Source: Methanococcoides sp. EBM-47 (GTDB lineage Archaea > Halobacteriota > Methanosarcinia > Methanosarcinales > Methanosarcinaceae). Taken from it: 64,000 nucleotides of DNA. The position numbers were made by a program, and so were the translations under genes. Where the stretch lies: NCBI GenBank assembly GCA_001896725.1, contig MPPA01000031.1, positions 62,001 through 126,000 of the forward strand. Direction: 5' to 3'. A model generated the notes under the pieces. The model searched no databases. It worked only from the letters and a program-made list of their open reading frames with translations, and had not been told where the DNA came from. Below are positions 39,432 to 46,913 of the stretch, piece by piece (position 1 is the stretch's first letter; every line of letters starts with the position of its first letter).

Positions 39432-39499
39432 TGCATCCCTATTCCTTTCAGTTATTCTAAAGTCTGAGAATATCTTTCATAGATCGTAGTAACTGGAGG

Positions 39500-41020
39500 T
39501 TATCTTCTTTGTCCTAATATCTTTTTGCTGAATTTAAAGCGTTTCAGGAATTCATATATCTCTTCATCTGTCCTTACAATATATAGATAATATAAAGCAA
39601 TGAACAGTCCTGATAGCCCAACGATCAAATATTGATTTGTCCCGATCAATTTAAGGATAAAGAGAATCGCTCCCACTGGAGAGAACATGAGCAGATTAGA
39701 TAAAACTACGTGCCTAACATAAGAGGCCTTAACTTCAGAGTAAGCCAACATCTTGAAACATAAATAACCATAAACAAAGATCCCTGATAAGGCGAATAGT
39801 GCCAAAGCCACCCTTGCATTACCAATAAATCCTCCAATGCCCAAGGACAATAACCGGGTTATGAAATTGAATATATTGAATTTCAGACCGAACTGTTGTT
39901 TTTCCAACACTACATATATTGAACTAAGAGGACTGGATATAAACCACACAAAAGCCCATATGCTCAGGATCTGAGCGTAAACACCAGCCTCAGCCCATGA
40001 ACTACCAAATATGACACTAAATACATCACTTCCTACGAACGTTAGTGTCAGTATCGGGAATAAACCAATGACCACAAGCAGTTTGAAAACAGTTTCAACG
40101 AGAGAGCTCAAGTTACCCTGAGAACTGGCAACAGATGCCCTTTGGAAGAAAACCTGATTAAGAGAACTGCCTATAAAGCTCATTGGAAGTTGTAGGATCC
40201 TGAAACCAATAGAATAGAATCCAACTACTGCAGGGGAAAAATAAAACGCTAACAGGAATGCAGGAAGTTGCCAGGAGATACTGTTCAGCAGAGCTGACCA
40301 TGTATCTATCAAAGGGAATTTTTTGTACCTTTTCAGACCCTGTATGAATTTTTGTGGGTGAAGATTCGCTTTAATGAAGTATTTATCGTCTTTCCAGATC
40401 TGTCCTCCCAGAACGAGAGTTGAAACCGTGTATCCCACCACACTGCCAACTATCAGACCTCCACTTAAAGGATATCGTAGGAAACCGGAAACTATCTGCG
40501 TTCCTGTTGTTGAAAGAGAACGTGAGACCTGAGCAAAAGAAAGCCTCTTAAAATGCTTTGTTCTGGAATTCCAGTAGTTCAGAGCCTGAAAGAACCCGTT
40601 GACAAAAATAATGATTGGTATCATCCACAAGAAATCCGCAAGCTGTGGAGAGTTTAGCATCACAACGATCTCATTTTTAAAAAAGTATATTGGAAGAATG
40701 CTTATTGCAGTGATTATACAGACTATCGTTAAGCTCAATCCCAGTAGATTTATCGCTTCTTTATCAGATTCCGGAAGCATTATCGAAAACTCATACCTCA
40801 TACAGGCAATGATCCCGATGATCGTTGTAATTGAGATCAATAAAGCCCATGTGCCAAACTCATCAGGAGTGTACAATCTTGTTAATACCGGGGAGGCAAG
40901 TATAGTAACGATCTGGGCAAAGGTAGTTCCTCCGACAAGAGTCAATACATCAGATGCAAAGCTTGTTTTCTTTTTAGCTGGTGAAGAAATACCATTATGA
41001 CTCTGGTTAGAACTTTTCAT
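39500..41020 (-). CDS. polysaccharide flippase (Wzx/MATE-like)
   Basis: This 506-residue protein has about 12-14 membrane helices and the family N-terminus (GGTTFAQIVTILASPVLTRLYTPDEFGTWAL). It probably moves lipid-linked sugar units across the membrane for surface polysaccharide or S-layer glycosylation. Genes of this type usually sit among glycosyltransferases, but none is nearby. The gene is AT-rich relative to its neighbours and flanked by low-coding DNA and a broken response regulator, so gain by transfer is possible. Confidence 0.9.
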   Translation of the reverse strand: MKSSNQSHNGISSPAKKKTSFASDVLTLVGGTTFAQIVTILASPVLTRLYTPDEFGTWALLISITTIIGIIACMRYEFSIMLPESDKEAINLLGLSLTIVCIITAISILPIYFFKNEIVVMLNSPQLADFLWMIPIIIFVNGFFQALNYWNSRTKHFKRLSFAQVSRSLSTTGTQIVSGFLRYPLSGGLIVGSVVGYTVSTLVLGGQIWKDDKYFIKANLHPQKFIQGLKRYKKFPLIDTWSALLNSISWQLPAFLLAFYFSPAVVGFYSIGFRILQLPMSFIGSSLNQVFFQRASVASSQGNLSSLVETVFKLLVVIGLFPILTLTFVGSDVFSVIFGSSWAEAGVYAQILSIWAFVWFISSPLSSIYVVLEKQQFGLKFNIFNFITRLLSLGIGGFIGNARVALALFALSGIFVYGYLCFKMLAYSEVKASYVRHVVLSNLLMFSPVGAILFILKLIGTNQYLIVGLSGLFIALYYLYIVRTDEEIYEFLKRFKFSKKILGQRR

Positions 41021-41416
41021 GAGGAAGACCCATAGTGTTATTTTTTAGGATTAGCTGATCTATTTTGATTTAATCTGTATAATTGGTCAATGATCATCAC
41101 ATTCAAATATAATTTAATAACAGCGAGCCTCATAAAGGCTTTTTCCATTAATATATCTATCTGTAAAAACTATTACTTATTAGAGATCGTTTATTGCGAA
41201 TTGGATCTAAAAGCCCGTACTTTTTTCCATTAGCTCTACATCCTTTTGAGATAGTGGAACTTATTGGTCGTTATTTTCCACGAGGCAGGCTTTTGAGCTT
41301 CACCTTTGATCTTATCACTTTTACTTTTCTCATATCGATCAGCTCTTTGTTTTTACCTTCAATATTCAGCAGCCCTGTTCTTTACAGTCTTGATCTGTTC
41401 TATATGCCTATCCTTA
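41021..41416. other. non-coding stretch downstream of a truncated response regulator
   Basis: These 396 bases lie between the flippase start and the truncated receiver gene. On the minus strand the stretch after the receiver stop still reads as broken peptide (for example a frame with NIEGKNKELIDMRKVKV), but I cannot join it to the receiver with confidence. I see no complete gene. A flippase promoter is expected near 41100 in AT-rich DNA. Confidence 0.35.
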
Positions 41417-41599
41417 TTAACATGCCTTGTACATGATGCTGATCACATTACCAGCAAAAGCTTTCCTGTAACCCTTGGTCAGCTCCAACGCTTTTGTTCT
41501 ATCTACAGCTTGCGCGACCTCCATACCATTTGATTGCAGAACGAAGAGTACCAGTTCCATATTCATGGGATTATCTTCTACTACCAAGACGTGTCTCAT
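41417..41599 (-). pseudogene. truncated response regulator receiver domain
   Basis: The N-terminal part of a CheY-like receiver is clear: MRHVLVVEDNPMNMELVLF with the acidic pair, then QSNGMEVAQAVDRTKALEL. The frame ends in a TAA about 60 codons in, before the phosphorylated aspartate (usually in DLILLDI) and the conserved lysine. It cannot be a working receiver. It is most likely a decaying remnant of a two-component gene. A few upstream in-frame codons (to 41620) are possible. Confidence 0.75.
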
Positions 41600-41876
41600 T
41601 ATGTTCATCCGGATGCTCAATTAAAACAAATGTTTAATTATATTAATGAATATTAATAAAAATATAACTATATATATTTATTCGTATATGATCATTCTGG
41701 GACTATGATGACCATTATACACAAAAATAAGCAGGTATAGACCCATTTAGAAAAACTTCTTGCCGTTCCTTTTGATCATTACAAACAAACAAACAAACAA
41801 TAAAGATCCTAAAGATCATGTTCTTTTCTGAGAAGCTGCAATAAGGGATGAAAAATTTGTCTTGAACAAAGTTACC

Positions 41877-41902
41877 TTAAGAGATCTGATTTCATCTCTT
41901 AA
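41877..41902 (-). terminator. hairpin after the S16 protease gene
   Basis: Nine-base perfect arms TTAAGAGAT and ATCTCTTAA enclose an 8-base loop and lie directly after the stop of the minus-strand protease gene. No T-run follows, so it is a terminator-like or 3'-end stabilising hairpin. Confidence 0.5.
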
Positions 41903-42841
41903 TTATGGAACATTGCTCATTGAACCATCAAAAGCATAATACAGTACATCTTCTATGGAATCCACATATTCTACACGGATCCCGATATTCTCTTCAATGT
42001 ACGGCTTGGCATCAATGATCACTGGCCTTCTTTCGATTATGGAAAAGCCACCTATGTTCTTCTCAGCATAGGTATATTGCACAAGTTGGCTGTTTTTCCG
42101 TGGTAGCAAAAGCAGCTGCTTACCCCCATCTTTTGCTGCCCGGGCCTTTTCCAGCACGCCTCCGATCTCGCCTACATGACCATATTGATCGATCGTTCCT
42201 GACAAAGTGATACTATCGTTCAATTGCTCATTATTAATGGCTGATATCATGATCAGCGTCATCAATGCACCAGCACTTGGTCCATCTACTGCCGGTATTT
42301 CACCTGGCGCAGTTATACTGAATATAGTATCACTTACCATCAGGTTTGTGCCTGTCATGTTCTGTGCCACGAAAACAGCTGTATTGGCTGCGTCCTGGAA
42401 CACTACGCCCATAAGTGGTTTTGTTTCCACGAGGACCCTGCCTTTACCATGGTCCACCTCAACAGAAATGTTCATCAATGAGCCTTTTTCAGTCACTATC
42501 TGCCTGATAAAAGGTCCATCTATAACCTCTTCAACACTTTGGTACACAGCAGGTGCCTGCATACTGGCGCTGCCTTTATGTCCATCTGTCAAAAGGCCCA
42601 TACCGGCTCTAAGTTCGTTCATTTGATGCCGGTAATAATCAACCTGGGAAGCATATGACTGAAGAGATACATTATTCTGACTTATTCGCGCATCAAGCAT
42701 CTCATTTTCTGCCTCAAGGGAATTGATACGCTCCTGCAATAGTTGCACCTGCTCATCTTTCACAGGTTGCTGTACTGTCAGCAGGTAGAGATTTGCAGTG
42801 AGAGAAATGATCAATATAAGGATTATTGTCCCTTTTCTCAT
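41903..42841 (-). CDS. exported or membrane-anchored S16 (Lon-type) serine protease without an ATPase domain
   Basis: This 312-residue protein has an N-terminal membrane helix (GTIILILIISLTANLYLL) and a coiled coil at about 25-80. A Lon-type protease domain follows, with catalytic Ser189 (DGPSAGALM) and Lys232 (VLEKARAAKDGGK). Their 43-residue spacing equals that in LonB of this window. There is no AAA+ domain. The signal-anchor points the protease outside the membrane, where ATP is absent. Substrates are unknown. This matches a known archaeal group (COG1750-like). Confidence 0.9.
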   Translation of the reverse strand: MRKGTIILILIISLTANLYLLTVQQPVKDEQVQLLQERINSLEAENEMLDARISQNNVSLQSYASQVDYYRHQMNELRAGMGLLTDGHKGSASMQAPAVYQSVEEVIDGPFIRQIVTEKGSLMNISVEVDHGKGRVLVETKPLMGVVFQDAANTAVFVAQNMTGTNLMVSDTIFSITAPGEIPAVDGPSAGALMTLIMISAINNEQLNDSITLSGTIDQYGHVGEIGGVLEKARAAKDGGKQLLLLPRKNSQLVQYTYAEKNIGGFSIIERRPVIIDAKPYIEENIGIRVEYVDSIEDVLYYAFDGSMSNVP

Positions 42842-43093
42842 GGTAAAATATACATTCTTTAGAGTATATACAGTTTACTTTACTCGCTTGCATGGTATGC
42901 TTAAATGTTTATACTGAACCCTCATTATAATGATGATCTTTATTTATAGTAATCCAGATATATTTATATAATGAAAAAGCAAAGGATAGCTTGTACAGGA
43001 ACCATAAGGTGGTGACTGAACAAAAAAATATTATTGGATCGATCTTGTATAGCAGCATAAAAATGTCATTTATAAAAAACGAGAGGTGCATAA

Positions 43094-43177
43094 ATGATAG
43101 CTAGAACAATTAAGCTGGGAGTATACGGTTGCATAATTGCCGCAGCAGTGGTCTATGCTCAGTTCAACAACAGGTAA
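43094..43177 (+). CDS. 27-residue membrane peptide (candidate small protein)
   Basis: ATG 43094 is preceded by GAGAGGTG with about 7 bases spacing. The 27-codon frame encodes a short basic N-terminus (MIARTIKLG), one hydrophobic helix (VYGCIIAAAVVYA) and a polar end (QFNNR). A TATA-like ATATTTATATAATG lies near 42960-42973. The quality of the ribosome binding site and the clean one-helix design support a real micro-protein. Function unknown. It precedes the 593-residue gene of the lar-like block by 475 bases. Confidence 0.55.
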   Translation: MIARTIKLGVYGCIIAAAVVYAQFNNR

Positions 43178-43652
43178 AGAGAGGCCGGCAAGTGCCTCAA
43201 ATTACCTTTATTGTAAATATAATTAAGTGAAATGAAGAAAATAACTTTTGTGCTTCGATCACTGGCCTTTCATACACACCGCACTTATACTTTTCTTTTA
43301 TATCTTCTAATTTCTTTTAGAGATTTTACTTTGCTAACACATGTTTGCAATTAATACAATCTGTCTTTATTTGTTACTAAAATTTGAAATGGTCCTATTT
43401 GTCTAACTATATTAAGATCACAGTAAAAAAGATCATGCTATTAAAATAAATCATGCTATTAAAATAAAACCCATATTGAACATGTCCTTTAAGCTATACG
43501 ATATAATAAAGTACTTATCTGTTTGACATTAAACTAACTAGATACAAAAAGCAAAAACTGATCACTATCTTCTCCTGCAAAACAAGGGATCTTAAAGGGA
43601 AAACAGGAGAGAACTATTAGATAAATTAGAAAACCAAGAGGAGCGGAAGAAA
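43178..43652. other. intergenic leader region of the 593-residue gene
   Basis: No gene is visible in these 475 bases. A TATA-like ACGATATAATAAAG near 43498-43511 suggests transcription from about 43535 and a leader of about 120 bases. In that leader TCTCCTG (43571-43577) and CAGGAGA (43604-43610) can pair around a 26-base loop. The ribosome binding site GAGGAG is at 43638-43643. An 18-base tandem repeat lies upstream at 43432-43467. Confidence 0.4.
43432..43467. repeat. two perfect 18-base tandem repeats
   Basis: The unit ATCATGCTATTAAAATAA occurs twice in direct, perfect tandem. It lies about 30-60 bases upstream of the predicted TATA box of the 593-residue gene, so it may be an activator or repressor site. 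Slippage of AT-rich DNA is the simple alternative. Confidence 0.7.
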
Positions 43653-45434
43653 TTGGAAAAAGAGGTCTTTGCCGGGGCCATGGCTGCGGTATCCCAGATA
43701 GAGAATATAACCAACGATAGGATAGAAGCACTGACAAAAAGTCACGGAATGACGAATATTGCAGCTATCTGTGCAGCTAATGCTATAGCCACTGAAGTGT
43801 TGCGGGGTGTAAACATAATGCTCACAGATGAGGATGCCCCAGATCTGCAGATAGATGATGTACTGAAGAAAGGTATAGATGCTGCTGTTGAGGCAGGTGC
43901 TGATCCTGCCAACGCTGCTTTATTCGCTGCTGTTATCTGTTACTTTGCTGGTTCCAATGCCCAGGCAGGTGTTCCTGCAGGCAATAGGAAACTTGGAGCA
44001 CTGGCAAGGATGGCCGCAAAGGTACCAAGAGCTGGAGTGCTAGCTGTGCCTACACCTAAGAACAACAATAAAATATCGGGTTTTGCTGCAGTACAGGCAC
44101 TGTATCAGGCACTTGCTGAAGGTAGGGTCACAAAGGTCGTGGGTAAAAACCTGCCATTAGGAGTAGCAGGGGGTCCATTATATGGTCATAATACCTTGGG
44201 AGAGGACATGGGATTTGCTGAGATCGCAATTAATGGTGCAAAGGTGGCCACTCAAGGAATGATAGATGCTTATAGTGGTGCAGGTGTTTCCCCAAGCCCA
44301 GTGATCAGTGCCATATTGGGTGTAGCTGCAGCTCTTGAGGTTGTGCATCCGGACTCTTTTGTTGCAGAGGAATATGGTGATTTCTTTGATGTCAATAGTG
44401 CGTATCTTGCAGGTAAGGCAGCATGCGAGGTTGCCGGCATCCCTGAAAAATTACATATCAGGGGTACAAACGAAGAATATGATGCTGCAAGAGTGATAGG
44501 TGACATGGGGGTAATAATAAAGGATATTGGTGCGCCCACCGTTGTAGGTATGATGTCCTTTGGAGAGATGCTTTGTGCCTTCCAGGAGTCTATAGCTATT
44601 GGAGCAGGTTTCTCCGGTGGACCTATTATGCCTCCATTAGGGCATATGACCGCAGATGCTATTATAGCACTGCGCTGTCTTATCCATACAGGTAACGACA
44701 AAGACAAAGCAATGGACATCATAGCTAATATAAAGAAAACCGAGTGGCTTGATCCGGAAATGGCTGCAATTGGTGCAAATACCATCGCAAGAAAAGCAGA
44801 ACAAGTGCGTAGAGGACCAATTACACATACAATAATAGCAGCTACTGATCCTGCAAGAACAGCTGCAATTTTTTATAGGGCACAGAAAACCTATGATGAT
44901 CTTAAATCTGGAAAATCTGTGGAAGATGTTGTAAAAGAACTTGATGAGCAAAGGAAGGCAACTGTGGAGAGGAATGCTGCAGCTATGTTGGGAATGATGA
45001 CTGGCCATAAAGTGGAGATAAAGATCCAAAAGGTGGTCGGTGGTGCCAGGCGTAGCCATCCCTTCACAAATTCTTACTATGGTTTTGACACCGATGCAGA
45101 TGTAGACATCACGGTAGACGGGAAGAAGTTCCAACTGCAGGGTTTGGGACAAAAAGTCATACCCGAAGCAATAATCAACAATGATAAGGACATATTGGGC
45201 ATAGTTCCATTAGCAGCTATTCCAGTGACTGAGATGCAGCTATCTGGGCACACCATAATAAACATCACAGTGCCTGCAGCTGTAGCCGCAGCTATGGGAA
45301 TAGAAGAACCAGCCGAAGCGGCAAAAAAATGTGAGCTTGGGGGGAAAGGGTGCAGTGCAGCTATTCCCGGTGCAAAGGCTAAAGCAAAGGCAGTTGCCAA
45401 ACTTGCCAAGAAAATGATGGAAGCTATGGTGTAA
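43653..45434 (+). CDS. 593-residue protein of unknown function, first gene of a larB/larC-like block
   Basis: I do not recognise this family. The start is TTG 43653, set by GAGGAG 9 bases upstream. The protein is rich in alanine, glycine and methionine and has no signal peptide or membrane helix. Conserved-looking blocks are LPLGVAGGPLYGHNTLGEDMG (about residues 168-188), SGGPIMPPLGHMTADAI, and the tail KKCELGGKGCSAAIPGA, a CX6C pair followed by a lysine- and alanine-rich helix. Nine or more histidines are spread through it. The next genes are a LarC-C-terminal-like protein, larB and larC, which in bacteria make the nickel-pincer nucleotide. It could be an enzyme that uses or helps make such a cofactor; this is inference from context only. 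Confidence 0.85.
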   Translation: MEKEVFAGAMAAVSQIENITNDRIEALTKSHGMTNIAAICAANAIATEVLRGVNIMLTDEDAPDLQIDDVLKKGIDAAVEAGADPANAALFAAVICYFAGSNAQAGVPAGNRKLGALARMAAKVPRAGVLAVPTPKNNNKISGFAAVQALYQALAEGRVTKVVGKNLPLGVAGGPLYGHNTLGEDMGFAEIAINGAKVATQGMIDAYSGAGVSPSPVISAILGVAAALEVVHPDSFVAEEYGDFFDVNSAYLAGKAACEVAGIPEKLHIRGTNEEYDAARVIGDMGVIIKDIGAPTVVGMMSFGEMLCAFQESIAIGAGFSGGPIMPPLGHMTADAIIALRCLIHTGNDKDKAMDIIANIKKTEWLDPEMAAIGANTIARKAEQVRRGPITHTIIAATDPARTAAIFYRAQKTYDDLKSGKSVEDVVKELDEQRKATVERNAAAMLGMMTGHKVEIKIQKVVGGARRSHPFTNSYYGFDTDADVDITVDGKKFQLQGLGQKVIPEAIINNDKDILGIVPLAAIPVTEMQLSGHTIINITVPAAVAAAMGIEEPAEAAKKCELGGKGCSAAIPGAKAKAKAVAKLAKKMMEAMV

Positions 45435-45474
45435 AATGAAAATAAGGTATGGTAATTCCATACCTTGTTCATTT
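45434..45474 (+). other. long intercistronic hairpin
   Basis: An outer 7-base stem (AAATGAA / TTCATTT) and an inner perfect 9-base stem (AAGGTATGG / CCATACCTT) around a TAATT loop start at the last base of the 593-residue gene. There is no T-run. It may protect or separate the upstream message from the LarC-like gene. Confidence 0.6.
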
Positions 45475-45496
45475 CCAAAAAATATGAGGTATCTTT

Positions 45497-46045
45497 GTGC
45501 TCTTGATGACAAATGTAGACAATATCAACTGTGAACATGTGCCTTATCTAATTGATGAGCTGATGAAGAAAGGTGCAAGTAATGTACATGTCTTGCCTGC
45601 TATTACCAAAAAAGGCAGGAGCGAGTATATTTTTTTAGTTGATACGGTCAAAGCCCATGCTGAAGAGCTGGCAGAGTTCCTGGCACAGGAAACAGGAACC
45701 CTTGGTGTAAGGTTTCTGGAAGGTGAGCATCGTGTGTTCGAGCATGAAATAAGGAAACTTGACATCTCCTTTGGGAACAGCCATCAAGATGTACTGTGGT
45801 GCGGACCCATAGATTTCAAGATCGTACATGATATTAAAGGTAATGTAATATCTGTAAGAGCAGAATATGAACAGATTAAAGAAGTTGTTGAAGAGCTCAG
45901 ACAGAAGGAACTAAACATTTCTTTCTATGAGATAAAAGGGATGATAGAACAGCGTGCTCTTATACAATTTAAAAATTTTAGTAGGACGTTGAAAAAAGAG
46001 GAGATAAGTCAGCCGGGCACTTTATATTTTTCAGTTAATGGTTAG
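45497..46045 (+). CDS. stand-alone homologue of the LarC C-terminal domain
   Basis: This 182-residue protein matches the C-terminal half of LarC encoded in this window: TNVDNIN versus TNVDDVT, PAITKKGRSEYIFLV versus PATMKKGRTGHIIKV, and QETGTLGVRFLEGEHR versus RETGTLGVRVIPTKHR. In LarC this half takes part in CTP-dependent insertion of nickel into the pincer nucleotide. The N-terminal half with LHFHEVG is absent here. GTG 45497 is the best start (GAGGT 6 bases upstream), though ATG 45506 is in frame. It sits between the unknown protein and larB, so it is probably a specialised subunit of the same pathway. Confidence 0.82.
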   Translation: MLLMTNVDNINCEHVPYLIDELMKKGASNVHVLPAITKKGRSEYIFLVDTVKAHAEELAEFLAQETGTLGVRFLEGEHRVFEHEIRKLDISFGNSHQDVLWCGPIDFKIVHDIKGNVISVRAEYEQIKEVVEELRQKELNISFYEIKGMIEQRALIQFKNFSRTLKKEEISQPGTLYFSVNG

Positions 46046-46103
46046 ATAGGTCTAGAAAGCATCTTAAGCTTTTATACTTTTATATCAATATAAGCACGTG
46101 AAT

Positions 46104-46913
46104 ATGAACCTGAGAGATATCCTGCTTAAAGTAAAGAACAATGAAACAGACCTGAATGCAGCCGAATCTCTTATACGCGGCATGGGTTATGTGCCTGTTT
46201 CCGATATCGCGAAGATCGATGTCTGTCGAAGTCAGCGCACAGGTATAATGGAAGCTATCCTTGCAGAGGGAAAAGAGCCTGAGGATGTGATAAAAATAGC
46301 AAAAGCCCAAGTGGATGCATGTGGCAGAGTGCTTGTAACACGTCTTAATGAAATTAATGTAAAAATGATAGAAAAAAACTTCGAACCTGAACAGCTGGAA
46401 TGGGGAAAGCATAAAAGAACAGTGGTGGTGCATAATGGCACGCCTGTTACCAGAACAGGTGGAGTGGTAGCAATAATTTCTGCTGGCACTGCTGATATCA
46501 CGGTTGCCGAAGAGGCTCGCATAGTAGCTTCTGAAATGGGATGTAAGACCATTGATATCTATGATGTGGGGGTCGCGGGTTTTCACAGGCTTGTTGGTGA
46601 AATGCTTAAACTTCAGGCATATAAGCCAGATTCAATAGTGGTAGCTGCTGGCAGGGAGGGTACCTTACCTACAGTAGTGTCAGGTCTGATAGACGTACCC
46701 GTGATAGGTGTGCCCGTATCTACAGGTTATGGAGCAGGTGCAAAAGGTGAAGCTGCGCTTCTTTCTATGTTGCAGTCATGTTCTGTGCTTGCAGTAGTGA
46801 ACATCGATGCAGGATTCGTTGCAGGAGCCTTTGCCGCACGGATAGCCAATAATGTTGCCATGGCCCGTAGCGGGAAAACTGGAGAGACTGTATATGAGAA
46901 CAATGGTCTTTGA
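46104..46913 (+). CDS. larB: pyridinium-3,5-biscarboxylic acid mononucleotide synthase
   Basis: LarB carboxylates nicotinic acid adenine dinucleotide and cleaves off AMP, the first step to the nickel-pincer nucleotide. The 269-residue protein has the N-terminal MNLRDILLKVKNNE with AESLI, and the PurE-like C-terminal domain with IISAGTADITVAEEA, VYDVGVAGFHRL and VPVSTGYGAGAKGEAAL. I choose ATG 46104, since homologues start MNLR; a GTG lies 6 bases upstream. There is no ribosome binding site, but a TATA-like TTTATACTTT near 46071 predicts a start of transcription at about 46100, so larB may have its own leaderless promoter. Its end overlaps larC by 20 bases. Confidence 0.93.
   Translation: MNLRDILLKVKNNETDLNAAESLIRGMGYVPVSDIAKIDVCRSQRTGIMEAILAEGKEPEDVIKIAKAQVDACGRVLVTRLNEINVKMIEKNFEPEQLEWGKHKRTVVVHNGTPVTRTGGVVAIISAGTADITVAEEARIVASEMGCKTIDIYDVGVAGFHRLVGEMLKLQAYKPDSIVVAAGREGTLPTVVSGLIDVPVIGVPVSTGYGAGAKGEAALLSMLQSCSVLAVVNIDAGFVAGAFAARIANNVAMARSGKTGETVYENNGL

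Noticed and set aside
41781-41800. ACAA repeat (five units), checked as a possible CRISPR or repeat array
   Set aside because: Simple microsatellite; no spacers, and no cas genes occur in the window.
42909-43091. 60-codon minus-strand frame in the spacer upstream of the micro-protein
   Set aside because: Lies over the promoter region of the plus-strand micro-protein, has no ribosome binding site and is AT-driven.
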